From positions 620,001 to 684,000 of the forward strand of contig NC_003197.2 in NCBI RefSeq assembly GCF_000006945.2: DNA of 64,000 bases, in the 5' to 3' direction. This DNA comes from Salmonella enterica subsp. enterica serovar Typhimurium str. LT2. GTDB taxonomy: Bacteria; Pseudomonadota; Gammaproteobacteria; Enterobacterales; Enterobacteriaceae. Positions within the stretch are counted from its first letter, which is position 1; the number at the start of each line of letters is the position of its first letter. Below are positions 9,167-17,780 of the stretch, piece by piece. The notes below the pieces were generated by a model, which worked only from the letters and a program-made list of their open reading frames with translations, was not told where the DNA came from and did no database searches. A program made the translations under genes and the position numbers.

Positions 9167-9332
9167 TGACACGCCAGGGAGGGCCAACCCCGTTCGTTCG
9201 TGACACGATGAGCCGAAAGCGCAACGGTAAGTTTTATAAAAAGTAAGTATTTTCAAAAATGTGGGTGAAGCCTGTGACGTCGTTTGTAAATTATCGTATA
9301 AGCGGAGTTTACGTTTTTGGCGGGGCGCAGGT

Positions 9333-12062
9333 ATGAATAAAGAGTCCATATTTCGTCAGTTGGAGCTACGGCTAGCCGGATGTTCACTAACAGCTGACGC
9401 GTTAGGCGCGTTTAGCGCAATGGCGATTGCCGACAGTCTCAGGCAAAAACGCAGCATTATTAGTCACCATCTTAATAACTTGCATCGTGAGCAGCGGGTG
9501 GTCAAAGTGAATAGCCGCCCGGTGCTGTTCCTGCCCGTCGAGGCGCTACGTCGTCACCACCGGCTGGCGGTTCGGCAGGGGGATTACGCGTCCATTCAGG
9601 CGCTGTGCGCGGAGCGGCAGGACAGTCTGGAGCTGCTCATTGGCGCACAGGGCAGCTTGCAGGAGTCCCTGCGTCAGTGTAAGGCGGCGATCAGTTATCC
9701 CGGCGCGGGCTTGCCTTTGCTGCTGCGCGGCCCGACGGGGACAGGAAAAAGTTTTTTGGCGCGTCAGCTTTGGCAGTACGCCATCGAGCAGGGCATTTTG
9801 CCCCCGGAGGCGCCCTTTACCGTGTTTAACTGCGCCGAATACGCTAATAACCCGGAATTGCTGACGTCAAAATTATTTGGTCATGCCAAAGGTGCGTTTA
9901 CCGGCGCAGACAGAGCGGTATCCGGGTTAATTGAGACCAGTAATGGCGGCGTATTGTTTATCGATGAAGTGCACCGTCTTCCGCCGGAAGGGCAGGAAAA
10001 ACTGTTCCATTTTATGGATAACGGCACCTGGCGTCGCTTAGGCGAAAGCAGCGATGAACGCAGCGCCACGGTACGTCTGATATTCGCCTCTACCGAAGAT
10101 CTGGAAAAGCACTTTCTGGCGACATTTATTCGCCGGATACCGGTCATTGTCAAAATTCTGCCTATCGCCGAACGCGGACAGTATGAGCGGCTGGCGTTTA
10201 TTCACCATTTTTTTCGTCGCGAGGCGCAGCGTCTTCATCACGATTTGTCGCTGGATAGTGAAATTATCAGCCAACTGATGCAGGAGACCCTGGAAGGGAA
10301 TGTCGGCGGCCTGGAAAATCTCATTCGTAATATTTGCGCCAGCGCCTGGACTTTCGGCCAGCGTGACGATGGGGTACTGGAAGTAAAAGCCGGGCAACTG
10401 CCGGATCGTCTGCTGATGGAGGTGCCCTTTACCGTTCCGCAGACGGCGGAACGCATCATGATTTATCGCGAAGGTGGCGTTTTTCCGCGAGTTTCCGGTC
10501 AGCATCAGGAATATTTACGGTTGACGGAAAACATTTGCGGCCTGTGCGAAGAGCTGGCGCAGGAGAATATTTCCGCACGGACGTTTGACAAGCTGGTCTA
10601 TCAAAACCTTACGTTATATCTCGATGCCTTAATGAATAAAGAGAGCCCTCGCGCTCGTCAGGACAAGCGGCTGCGTTTTATCGAAGATGTCGGGAAAGCG
10701 ATCGCTGCACATTACGATCTCGAACTGAATGCGGAATTCGCTTATCTCACTGGACGTTACCTTACCAGCCTGCCGTTAACGCCGGTGGAGGCGTCGCCAT
10801 CGGTTCGTCATGTGATGCTGCGCTGGCTGGAGGAGGCGCCGGGGCTGGCGCAGCGTGTGGCGCAAAAACTGCTGGACGTGGTAAATAATAAATATGATTT
10901 GTTAATCGACACGCTCGACAGACTGGTCGTGGCGGCCATCGTCAGTAATGCCATTGACGCCACCAGCGGCGGTAAGGTAAAAGCGCTGATCATCGCGCAT
11001 GGTTATTCGACCGCCAGCAGCATTGCAGGCGTGGCGAACCGTCTGATTGGCGAAAAGATTTATCATGCGATGGATATGCCGATGGAGGTCGCGTTTAGCG
11101 ATGTCAGCCGGGCCATTGTCGATTATCTCCAGCATACGGATACCCGCGCAGGCGTCATGGTGCTGATCGATATGGGATACACCAAAGAGATCGCCGATGC
11201 GCTTTTGAGCGTAATTCATGGCCCGCTGGTGGTGGTCGATAACGTTACGACGCGTCTGGCGCTGAACGTGGCCAGCGAGATCGCGCTGCAAAAAAACATC
11301 GAACAGATCGCCGAAGAGATCGTCCCGTTAAATCAGTCGCGCTGGGATGTCTTCTGGCCCGCGCAGAAAAAAGCGCGCGCGCTGCTGGTGACCTGTATTA
11401 CCGGCATCGGGACGGCGTTTAAATTTAAAAATTTGATGGAAAAAAGTCAGTTGACCGACTTTGATATTAATATTATCGCCTGTGAATATACTCGCCTGAA
11501 AAACAGCCGGATGGCGGCCTCGTTGCTGAATCAGTATGAAGTGATTGCGGTTGTCGGCACCATTGACCCGCAGCTGGCGGGCGTTCCCTGGGTGGGGATT
11601 GAAGAGCTGCTTGGCGAGCAGGGGTATGCGCATTTAAGTCAGTTATTAAGCGGTTATCTTAACGATAAACAAATTGCGTTAATTAATAAAAATATGGTTC
11701 GCGAATTTTCGTTGCATAATGTGGTTAATTCGCTGACCATTCTCAATGCCAATAAGACGATAGGGCATATCGAAACGATTATTGCCGAATGGCAAAGTAC
11801 GCTGGGCTTCAGCTTTAATAATAATTTGATTATTAGTTTATATGTTCATTTGAGCTGTATGATTGAGCGACTGGTCATGCGCAATGAAATTACCCACTAT
11901 AAAAACATGACGGAATTTAACGAGCGGCATGGTGAATTTATCGCGATGGTAAATCATTCATTTCAGCGGTTGAAAATTCTTTATAACGTGGCGCTGCCGG
12001 TAGCGGAAATTGGCTATATCCACGATATTTTCGAATTACGGATAGAGGATTTTCACTGGTAG
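9333..12062 (+). CDS. LevR-type sigma-54 activator with PTS regulation domains
   Basis: This 909-residue enhancer-binding protein controls mannose-type PTS operons in this family. Order: N-terminal helix-turn-helix (about 1-60), an AAA+ domain with Walker A GPTGTGKS (133-140), the sigma-54-contacting GAFTGA loop (187-192) and Walker B Asp211-Glu212; then PRD1 (about 440-540), an EIIA-Man-like domain with His556, an EIIB-like segment with Cys688, and a C-terminal PRD2 with His839. Such histidines are phosphorylated by HPr or EIIB to gate activity. It is convergent with the PTS/SIS operon that it very likely activates. The ATG at 9333 gives the family's start; the frame is open further upstream. 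Related to DgaR/GfrR of Salmonella; the inducer is unknown. Confidence 0.9.
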   Translation: MNKESIFRQLELRLAGCSLTADALGAFSAMAIADSLRQKRSIISHHLNNLHREQRVVKVNSRPVLFLPVEALRRHHRLAVRQGDYASIQALCAERQDSLELLIGAQGSLQESLRQCKAAISYPGAGLPLLLRGPTGTGKSFLARQLWQYAIEQGILPPEAPFTVFNCAEYANNPELLTSKLFGHAKGAFTGADRAVSGLIETSNGGVLFIDEVHRLPPEGQEKLFHFMDNGTWRRLGESSDERSATVRLIFASTEDLEKHFLATFIRRIPVIVKILPIAERGQYERLAFIHHFFRREAQRLHHDLSLDSEIISQLMQETLEGNVGGLENLIRNICASAWTFGQRDDGVLEVKAGQLPDRLLMEVPFTVPQTAERIMIYREGGVFPRVSGQHQEYLRLTENICGLCEELAQENISARTFDKLVYQNLTLYLDALMNKESPRARQDKRLRFIEDVGKAIAAHYDLELNAEFAYLTGRYLTSLPLTPVEASPSVRHVMLRWLEEAPGLAQRVAQKLLDVVNNKYDLLIDTLDRLVVAAIVSNAIDATSGGKVKALIIAHGYSTASSIAGVANRLIGEKIYHAMDMPMEVAFSDVSRAIVDYLQHTDTRAGVMVLIDMGYTKEIADALLSVIHGPLVVVDNVTTRLALNVASEIALQKNIEQIAEEIVPLNQSRWDVFWPAQKKARALLVTCITGIGTAFKFKNLMEKSQLTDFDINIIACEYTRLKNSRMAASLLNQYEVIAVVGTIDPQLAGVPWVGIEELLGEQGYAHLSQLLSGYLNDKQIALINKNMVREFSLHNVVNSLTILNANKTIGHIETIIAEWQSTLGFSFNNNLIISLYVHLSCMIERLVMRNEITHYKNMTEFNERHGEFIAMVNHSFQRLKILYNVALPVAEIGYIHDIFELRIEDFHW

Positions 12063-12078
12063 CTGCGGTAGTTCAGGG

Positions 12079-12100
12079 AAAAAGGGGCGCTAGCGCCCCG
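12079..12100 (-). terminator. terminator of the PTS/SIS operon
   Basis: The perfect palindrome GGGGCGCTAGCGCCCC at 12084-12099 is followed on the minus strand by five T residues (plus-strand A run at 12079-12083). It therefore terminates the leftward operon. In the plus direction there is no T tract, so the activator gene may share only the stem. Confidence 0.75.
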
Positions 12101-12109
12101 CAGAAGAAA

Positions 12110-12184
12110 GACCTGATGGCGCTACGCTTATCAGGCCTACAGATCGCTTTGTAGGCTGGATAAAGCGAAGCCGCCATCCGGCAT
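12110..12184. repeat. BIME: paired REP units
   Basis: Two REP-type sequences are arranged head to head: CTGATGGCGCTACGCTTATCAG at its left end, and GGATAAAGCGAAGCCGCCATCC at its right, joined by GCCTACAGATCGCTTTGTAGGC. This is a classical bacterial interspersed mosaic element, located at the 3' end of the SIS operon. Confidence 0.85.
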
Positions 12185-12189
12185 AACTA

Positions 12190-13176
12190 TTAATATTCAA
12201 CTTTCCACATATACCGGCGGGTGGTCAGTGGGTGATTACGGGCTGTCGCCAGAGCGAGGTTATAAACGTCCAGCACACAGTTGTGCAACAGACCGCAGAA
12301 GTATTCGCCAACGTCGGTGGACAGATCCTGAATGCCGAGTTTATCCGCATCGATCAACTGCAGTTTTCCCTGATAGCGTTCAATAAAGCGAATCGCACGA
12401 TCGTCCAGCGGGCGAGTGCGACCACTGCTTTGCAGCAATATAAACGGCGTGCCCGGCTCGGTGATTTCGAACGGTCCGTGGAAATACTCTCCGCTATGTA
12501 TGCTGGCGGAGTTGATCCACTGCATTTCCAGCAGAATACAGATAGACTCCTGATGCGCGGCGCCGAAAGAGGGGCCGCTGCCCATCATATAGACCACCTT
12601 CTCATCCTTCCATTCGGCGGCGAAACGCTGAGCATCTTCTTGTACCTGCCGTTGGGCGCCGTGAACAACGTCGCTAAAGCGCCCAAATGCGCTGACTAAC
12701 TCATCGTATTGCGCATAGCCCTCTGTTTGGGCGAGAATTTCCAGCGCCAGCCACAGGCTGTATGCGGCTTTTTGTTGTGCAGGGTCGACCGTTTCCGGAT
12801 AACGCGCCCACTGATATTCAATGATGTAGTCGCTGTATTCGCACAACGGCGTGTCAGGTTGGTAAACCAGACCGATGGTCGCCGCTCCTTTTTCACGCGC
12901 CACGCGGGCGGCTGCGACGGTTTCCGCCGTATTGCCCTGCTGCGAGGCGAGAATAACGACGCTATTTTTTCCTAATGCTTTTGGTGTGGCGTGGACAAAT
13001 TCATTACTGGTGATATAACCGACAGCCAGTTTTGACGCTTCACAGTCCAGAAAGTATTTTCCTGGCCAGAAGCCGGTTAATGAACCGCCGCAGCCGACAA
13101 ACCAGACGCGTTCAATGTTTTGTTTACCTAAAATATCGCTAATAATACGGCGGGCATTTTCATGAGCAACAGACAT
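12190..13176 (-). CDS. SIS-domain protein resembling fructoselysine-6-P deglycase (FrlB/GfrF type)
   Basis: A 328-residue cytoplasmic phosphosugar-binding protein with two SIS domains (about 25-160 and 185-300). The first has VWFVGCGGSLTGFWPGKYFL and SQQGNTAET; the second has MMGSGPSFGAAHQES. The block HSGEYFHGPFEITEPGTPF and the ending RRYMWKVEY match the corresponding parts of FrlB, which splits fructoselysine 6-phosphate into lysine and glucose 6-phosphate. I infer a deglycase or isomerase on the sugar phosphate delivered by the adjacent PTS; the substrate is not known. ATG 13176 follows AAGGAG; an upstream start at 13233 lacks one. Last gene of the operon. Confidence 0.8.
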   Translation of the reverse strand: MSVAHENARRIISDILGKQNIERVWFVGCGGSLTGFWPGKYFLDCEASKLAVGYITSNEFVHATPKALGKNSVVILASQQGNTAETVAAARVAREKGAATIGLVYQPDTPLCEYSDYIIEYQWARYPETVDPAQQKAAYSLWLALEILAQTEGYAQYDELVSAFGRFSDVVHGAQRQVQEDAQRFAAEWKDEKVVYMMGSGPSFGAAHQESICILLEMQWINSASIHSGEYFHGPFEITEPGTPFILLQSSGRTRPLDDRAIRFIERYQGKLQLIDADKLGIQDLSTDVGEYFCGLLHNCVLDVYNLALATARNHPLTTRRYMWKVEY

Positions 13177-13242
13177 ATTTATCTCCTTAGCGTGTAGCGC
13201 GTCCTCCGCAACAGCGCGGATAATAACGAGCATTAATAAAAA

Positions 13243-14304
13243 TTAAATTTCTTGCTTACTTTTCATTTTTTGATGGAATTGCGGATCTTTGGGTATCGCC
13301 GGATTAATGCCTTTTTGCGGGGGTAATATCGCACATAGCATTTGTAGCGGAATGATATATTCAAAGACGGCAAAGTCCTCATCATTGACAAACGGGAAAT
13401 TCAGATTCAGACCATTATTTTCTACCTGCGGGCCGATGCGGTAAATAGACGGCGTCCACTCACCGAGTATTTGCGCCAGCCGATCCTGACGCGCGTCAGG
13501 CTGCGGGTCGAGCATAATGAGTGCGGATTGCGCATTAAAGGCATTGTAAATACCGTGAATAAACTCCTCGAATTCGTAGCCCGACACCGGACAGCGCAAC
13601 GTCTCCAGCATCTTGAGCGCACCCTCCTGCACCGTACCGAACAGCGTTGCCGGGCCGGTCAGACGAATATCTGCGCTATCGCGCAGCGCCAGCGCATTGG
13701 TTTGCGCCCACGCCTGCGAGGCGGTAACCAGCGCGGGCAGGTGGTTAAAGGTCTTTTCCATCCGCAGCAGCAGTGACCGGCGCTGTTCGCCGTCCAGCCG
13801 CTGTTGCTGCCCGGCGACGGCGAGCGCCAGCAGCATCAAATTGAGAACCGTGCAGTGATAGCCTTTTGTTTTCGCGCCAGCGGTTTCTTCGCCGCAGGGA
13901 ACGGTAAGGATATAATCCGCCGCCCGGTCGATAGTCGCAGGCGCCACGCCAGCCATTGAGGCGGTGATATGACCAACATTGCGGGCGCGCTCCATCGCCG
14001 CCAGCGTTGAGAGGCTGCCGCCGCCCTGGGAGATGCCGACAACCAGCGCCTTGCCGCTGCGGGCAAGCGTCTCGTCGTCAAGCATAAACGGCCAGCAGAC
14101 ATCCACTGGTAATGCGCACCAGCGCTGCATAAACGTGCGAGCGGTCAGCGCGCCGTGGTATGACGTGCCGGAGCCTGTCAGAATAATGCGGGTGACGCCG
14201 CGTTCCGTTAGCGCCTGCGCCGCGCGCCAGAGATCTTCCCGCGTCTGCGTCAGCATCTCCAGCAGGCGAAGGGGCGTCTCGTTCATATAGTCTTCTACTT
14301 GCAT
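13243..14304 (-). CDS. SIS-domain phosphosugar enzyme (GfrE/AgaS-like)
   Basis: This 353-residue protein with two SIS domains resembles the isomerase half of GlmS. The first domain has IILTGSGTSYHGALTARTFM and GISQGGGSLSTLAAM; the second has LTGPATLFGTVQEGALKMLE and a YEFEEFIHG block, where glutamine-fructose-6-P transaminases and deglycases bind substrate. It lies 14 bp after the EIID gene and 66 bp before the second SIS gene. Two SIS proteins after a mannose-type PTS is also the layout of Salmonella gfr, where they are glucoselysine and fructoselysine 6-phosphate deglycases. The substrate here is inferred to be similar but is unproven. ATG 14304 follows AGAGGT. Confidence 0.8.
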   Translation of the reverse strand: MQVEDYMNETPLRLLEMLTQTREDLWRAAQALTERGVTRIILTGSGTSYHGALTARTFMQRWCALPVDVCWPFMLDDETLARSGKALVVGISQGGGSLSTLAAMERARNVGHITASMAGVAPATIDRAADYILTVPCGEETAGAKTKGYHCTVLNLMLLALAVAGQQQRLDGEQRRSLLLRMEKTFNHLPALVTASQAWAQTNALALRDSADIRLTGPATLFGTVQEGALKMLETLRCPVSGYEFEEFIHGIYNAFNAQSALIMLDPQPDARQDRLAQILGEWTPSIYRIGPQVENNGLNLNFPFVNDEDFAVFEYIIPLQMLCAILPPQKGINPAIPKDPQFHQKMKSKQEI

Positions 14305-14318
14305 AGTGTTACCTCTCG

Positions 14319-15173
14319 TCAAAGCAGGCCCAGCGCGCTGGCAAGAAGCCCAAACACGACGGTGCCTAACAGGATCCAGTTAATGTTCACGCCCTTACGG
14401 ATAAGTTTGTACATGCCGAGCGTGAAGAGCAGCGGCAGCAGGGAAGGGAGGATTTTGTCAATAAAATCCTGCACTTTCATGGTAGTCTGCCCGGCGGTAA
14501 AGCTCAGCGGGGTTGTAATGTCGATCATGCTGGCGGTCATGGCGCCGACGACCATCAACCCGACGATTGACGCGATATAAGTCACCCTGTCCATCAGCCC
14601 GCTTTGCCAGAGGCGCATCAGCCAGGTGGTCCCCGCCCGGTAGCCCAGTTTGAGGGCGTACCAGCGGCAGAGGATGTGCGGAATGTTATAGACCAGTAGG
14701 GCGAGAATCGGCCCCAGAATGCTGCCCTGCTGGGCAAAGTAGATCCCCATCCCGGCGGCGATAACTTTCAGCGATCCCCAGAAGATGGAATCGCCGATCC
14801 CGGCCAGCGGCCCCATCAGGCTGGTTTTAACGGCATTGATCGACTCTTCGTTAAAGTCCGGGTTGCGTTGATTTTCCTCCTCCATCGCAATCGACAGGCC
14901 AAAGACAAACGTTGACAGATGCGGCGTGGTATTGAACAGCACCAGATGACGCTGTAAGGCGCGCCCCAGTTCGGCGGGGTCCTGGTAGATACGCTTTAGC
15001 GCTGGCGACATAGCGAAGGCATAGCCCATATGCTGCTGGCGTTCATAGTTCCACGATCCTTGCAACGTAAAGGAGCGCCAGAAAACGCTGCGTAAATCGC
15101 GGGCGGTGATGCGGCTTTCGCTTTGCGAGTGAGCCTGTGCGTCGTCGATCAGGGTCTGCGTCACTTCACTCAT
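14319..15173 (-). CDS. PTS mannose-family component IID
   Basis: A 284-residue inner-membrane PTS subunit. The family signature is clear: the soluble N-terminal part (LRSVFWRSFTLQGSWNYERQ, then MGYAFAMSPALKRIY) and the GPLAGIGDSIFWGSLKVI motif, with C-terminal hydrophobic helices. Together with IIC it forms the sugar-translocating channel. It starts 2 bp after the IIC stop, with its AGGAGG inside the end of the IIC gene, so translation is probably coupled. Confidence 0.93.
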   Translation of the reverse strand: MSEVTQTLIDDAQAHSQSESRITARDLRSVFWRSFTLQGSWNYERQQHMGYAFAMSPALKRIYQDPAELGRALQRHLVLFNTTPHLSTFVFGLSIAMEEENQRNPDFNEESINAVKTSLMGPLAGIGDSIFWGSLKVIAAGMGIYFAQQGSILGPILALLVYNIPHILCRWYALKLGYRAGTTWLMRLWQSGLMDRVTYIASIVGLMVVGAMTASMIDITTPLSFTAGQTTMKVQDFIDKILPSLLPLLFTLGMYKLIRKGVNINWILLGTVVFGLLASALGLL

Positions 15174-15175
15174 GA

Positions 15176-15919
15176 TTAGCCCTCCTGTTGGGATGTGTTA
15201 AGAAACTGGCTGATAATGAAAGCCAGCACCACGGCAAACAGCGCGATGGCGATGATGTCCAGTTTGGTATATGCGGCGATCAGAAAGCCCAGCCCAAGGT
15301 AAGGCATTAATTTGCTGCTAAGCATCATGCTGATCAGCAACGCGAAACCCAGCGCCGGCAAAATCTTACTGGCGACAACCAGGCCATTGGTAATAAAGGC
15401 GGGAATGGCGTCGAGGAACCAGGTGACGGCGGCAGAACCGAGCAAAATGGCGAAAAAGACCGGCAGAAAACCGCTTAGAAAATAGAGCAGCGTTGGGCCT
15501 CCCAGGTGCATAACGGCAACCATCCGGGTATTACCCTGCGCCGCATAACGATCGGCCATGTGGCCAAAGCGGGCGTTAACCACGCGCACCAGGACGCCGA
15601 GGGTCTGCGCCAGCATAGAGATAGGAATCGCGATGGTCAGCGCCGCTTCGGGCCCGCGCCCGGACATAATAGAAAACGCGGTCGCCAGCACCGAACCGGT
15701 GACGACATCAGGCGGTACCGCGGCGCCGATAGCGACATTACCTAAAAAGATCAGTTCCAGCGTCGCGCCGATCAGAATGCCTTCGTGTAAATTGCCGCAG
15801 ACCAGACCGGTGAGGGCGCACATCACCAGCGGACGGTCAATCATCGACACGCCGAGTAAACGCCCGTCAAGAATGCCCAGTGCGGCAATCAGGCCGAGCA
15901 GCGTTGCGGTGAGCAACAT
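15176..15919 (-). CDS. PTS mannose-family component IIC
   Basis: A 247-residue polytopic membrane protein with the ManY-type N-terminus (ALGILDGRLLGVSMIDRPLVMC, GLVCGNLHEGILIGATLELI) and the motif NVAIGAAVPPDVVTGSVLATAF. It is the main membrane channel subunit and pairs with IID. The ATG is preceded by GGAGGT at ideal spacing. It follows the IIB gene by 14 bp. Sugar specificity cannot be read from the sequence. Confidence 0.93.
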   Translation of the reverse strand: MLLTATLLGLIAALGILDGRLLGVSMIDRPLVMCALTGLVCGNLHEGILIGATLELIFLGNVAIGAAVPPDVVTGSVLATAFSIMSGRGPEAALTIAIPISMLAQTLGVLVRVVNARFGHMADRYAAQGNTRMVAVMHLGGPTLLYFLSGFLPVFFAILLGSAAVTWFLDAIPAFITNGLVVASKILPALGFALLISMMLSSKLMPYLGLGFLIAAYTKLDIIAIALFAVVLAFIISQFLNTSQQEG

Positions 15920-15933
15920 AGTGACCTCCGGGT

Positions 15934-16404
15934 TCAGAGTTTATCGTTAAGCAATTCGGCGGAATGAGCCGGAACCTGGCGCATTTCCAGACGGATGCCT
16001 TTGGCTTTTAGCGCCTGGCTATCGGCAATCTCCTGCTCGGTCAGGTATATGGCTTTGCCGAACTGCTGCGCGCCCTCTTTTTGCGCGATACCGCCGTAGT
16101 TGATAACGCTAATCCCTGGCACTTTCTCGACGAAGGCGAGGGTTTCGGCGGTATTTCCCAGCACCACCATCACTTTTTTGTGATCCAGCTTGCCGCTGGC
16201 GAGTTTTTCCGCCGCCTGTTCCACCGTGATAATGTCCAGCGACACGCCAGCGGGTTTTGCCAGACTTAATGACATAGAGACAAACGCGTCGCCGGCGGCG
16301 TTGGCGTTAGCGACGATGATATGGTCGATATCCAGCGCCCGGGTCCAGGCGAAGACCACCTGGCCGTGCAGCAGGCGGTAATCAATGCGCACTAATTTGA
16401 TCAT
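15934..16404 (-). CDS. PTS mannose-family component IIB
   Basis: A 156-residue cytoplasmic phosphotransfer protein. The active histidine is in the motif RIDYRLLHGQV (His14), which receives phosphate from IIA and passes it to the incoming sugar. The following VFAWTRALDIDHIIVANA is typical of the family. Its start overlaps the end of the IIA gene by 23 bp, with a good GGAG upstream (minus strand). Confidence 0.93.
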   Translation of the reverse strand: MIKLVRIDYRLLHGQVVFAWTRALDIDHIIVANANAAGDAFVSMSLSLAKPAGVSLDIITVEQAAEKLASGKLDHKKVMVVLGNTAETLAFVEKVPGISVINYGGIAQKEGAQQFGKAIYLTEQEIADSQALKAKGIRLEMRQVPAHSAELLNDKL

Positions 16405-16831
16405 GGGATTCTCCCTGTAGGTCAGCGGATGGTTGTGTTATTAGCGTGTTGATAAAGACAATGGATTCACGCGCCGCATTGGTGGCGTAGGTAATGGCCG
16501 CGTCTGTGCTTTCTTCTTCACAGAGTAAAAACTCCAGCAACAGGGTCATGTTGACGCCAGCCACCACAAAAACGTGACGGTGACGCATCAGCACTTTCGC
16601 GGCGCTATTGTTGATGCTGCCGCCGAGCAGATCGGTAAACACCACCACTTCTTCGCCGTTGGCTTGCGCGATCAGATTTTCGAGGGTTTGTTCAAGCTGC
16701 TCCGTGGTGACAATATCGCCATCGTAGGCGCAAACCGGTGTCACGCCGTGTTCGTCGCCAATCAGCAGCGATAGACTGTTAATAAGTCCGCGGGCAAAAG
16801 GGCCATGGCTGGCTACATAAACATGTCTCAC
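16382..16831 (-). CDS. PTS mannose-family component IIA
   Basis: A 149-residue cytoplasmic EIIA-Man protein. The N-terminus VYVASHGPFARGLINSL contains the phosphorylated histidine (His9), and VVVFTDLLGGSINNSAA is the second conserved block. It is the first gene of the operon. It starts at GTG 16831, preceded by AAGGAG; no ATG fits. The start codon lies about 30 bp downstream of the predicted sigma-54 start point. Confidence 0.93.
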   Translation of the reverse strand: MRHVYVASHGPFARGLINSLSLLIGDEHGVTPVCAYDGDIVTTEQLEQTLENLIAQANGEEVVVFTDLLGGSINNSAAKVLMRHRHVFVVAGVNMTLLLEFLLCEEESTDAAITYATNAARESIVFINTLITQPSADLQGESHDQISAH

Positions 16832-16869
16832 CCGTTTTCTCCTTCATCCAGATAGGGGGTATCCAGATA

Positions 16870-16886
16870 TGGCAAACGGCGTGCCA
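16870..16886 (-). promoter_or_regulatory. sigma-54 (-24/-12) promoter of the PTS/SIS operon
   Basis: The minus strand reads TGGCACGCCGTTTGCCA. GG and GC are at the required spacing and 14 of the defined positions of TGGCACG-N4-TTGC match. The transcription start is predicted near 16860, with the GTG of the IIA gene at 16831. This agrees with the GAFTGA-containing activator encoded at the far end of the locus. Confidence 0.9.
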
Positions 16887-16945
16887 GTTTTAAATGTTAT
16901 TTATTTTCAATAAATTGAAAGAGGAAGTTAACACTAGCGATGTAA

Positions 16946-16986
16946 AACCTGGCACTTCGCGCCATTGATCATTGAGGAACCTGGCA
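16946..16986. promoter_or_regulatory. candidate upstream activating sequence: two AACCTGGCA repeats
   Basis: AACCTGGCA occurs at 16946-16954 and again at 16978-16986, 32 bp apart (three helical turns). This lies about 60-115 bp upstream of the -24 element, on its upstream side. This is the distance at which enhancer-binding proteins bind. Inference; no footprint known to me. Confidence 0.5.
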
Positions 16987-16993
16987 GAAAGGT

Positions 16994-17020
16994 GAAAAAA
17001 GCCGGACGGGCGTCCGGCTT
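16994..17020 (-). terminator. nfsB terminator
   Basis: GCCGGACG (17001-17008), GG, CGTCCGGC form a perfect stem. On the minus strand it is followed by six T residues (plus-strand A run at 16995-17000). It is 11 bp after the nfsB stop codon, and separates nfsB from the PTS control region. Confidence 0.9.
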
Positions 17021-17030
17021 AGGCAGGGGA

Positions 17031-17684
17031 TTAAACTTCCGTCAGTGTGGTTTCAAGCGGCAGACGTGATTTCGGCAGCCCGGCGTTGAAATCCTCGACG
17101 CTATGATGGCCGACCGGCACCACGACCAGACTGGTATAGCCTTTTTCTTTCAGACCAAATTCAGCGTCGAGCACCTCGGCGTCGAAACCTTCAATGGGGA
17201 CGGCGTCGAGACCCATCGCGGCGACGCCCAGCAGAAAGTTGCCGACGTTCAGATAAACCTGCTTCGCCATCCACTGGTGGTCATCTTTCAGCGAGACGCG
17301 GTGCATATCGGCGAAAAAGCGGCGACCTTTATCATTTGCCGCTTTAGCTTCCGGCGTAGCGAAACGGCCATCAGCATCTTCCTGATCGACGACGCGCTCA
17401 AGCCATGCGTCATCCATTGCGGTTTTGGCGCAGAAGACCACCACATGGGAGGCGTCCAGCATTTTGCGTTCGTTGAACGTGTAGTTTCCGGCAGCGGATT
17501 TTGCTACGCGCGCTTTGCCTTCTTCCGTACTGGCGACAATAAAGTGCCACGGCTGGGAATTGGTGCTGGAGGGGCTGTACTGTAGTAGTGTTTTTATTTT
17601 ATCCGCTTCTTCGGCGGTCAGTTTTTTGCTGGGATCGAACGCCTTAGTGGAGTAGCGCTGTAAGGCGACAGAAACGATATCCAT
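17031..17684 (-). CDS. nfsB: NfsB, oxygen-insensitive NAD(P)H nitroreductase
   Basis: A 217-residue FMN-dependent cytoplasmic nitroreductase that reduces nitrofurans and nitroaromatics and thereby activates drugs such as nitrofurantoin. The N-terminus RYSTKAFDPSKKL, the QYSPSSTNSQPWHFIVA block (FMN and substrate site) and VVVPVGHHSVEDFN are characteristic. Length is that of the E. coli and Enterobacter enzymes. Also called nfnB. In E. coli it is in the MarA/SoxS regulon, and here it lies beside ramA, whose product binds similar sites. No marbox was identified by eye. Confidence 0.96.
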   Translation of the reverse strand: MDIVSVALQRYSTKAFDPSKKLTAEEADKIKTLLQYSPSSTNSQPWHFIVASTEEGKARVAKSAAGNYTFNERKMLDASHVVVFCAKTAMDDAWLERVVDQEDADGRFATPEAKAANDKGRRFFADMHRVSLKDDHQWMAKQVYLNVGNFLLGVAAMGLDAVPIEGFDAEVLDAEFGLKEKGYTSLVVVPVGHHSVEDFNAGLPKSRLPLETTLTEV

Positions 17685-17780
17685 AAATGCTCCTGGTTGG
17701 TTTAGTACCCTTTTGTATCAGCAGGGTACCGGGTTATCGGTAAAAAGATAAGGGAGGAAAATGCGGAAACGGTTATTGCA

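Noticed and set aside
12110..12184. Possible short CRISPR-like repeat or small RNA
   Set aside because: The palindromes are REP units of a BIME; no repeat-spacer periodicity and no promoter.
16946..16955. Second -24 element (CTGGCAC) upstream of the PTS operon on the plus strand
   Set aside because: No GC at the -12 position with correct spacing, and no gene in that direction.
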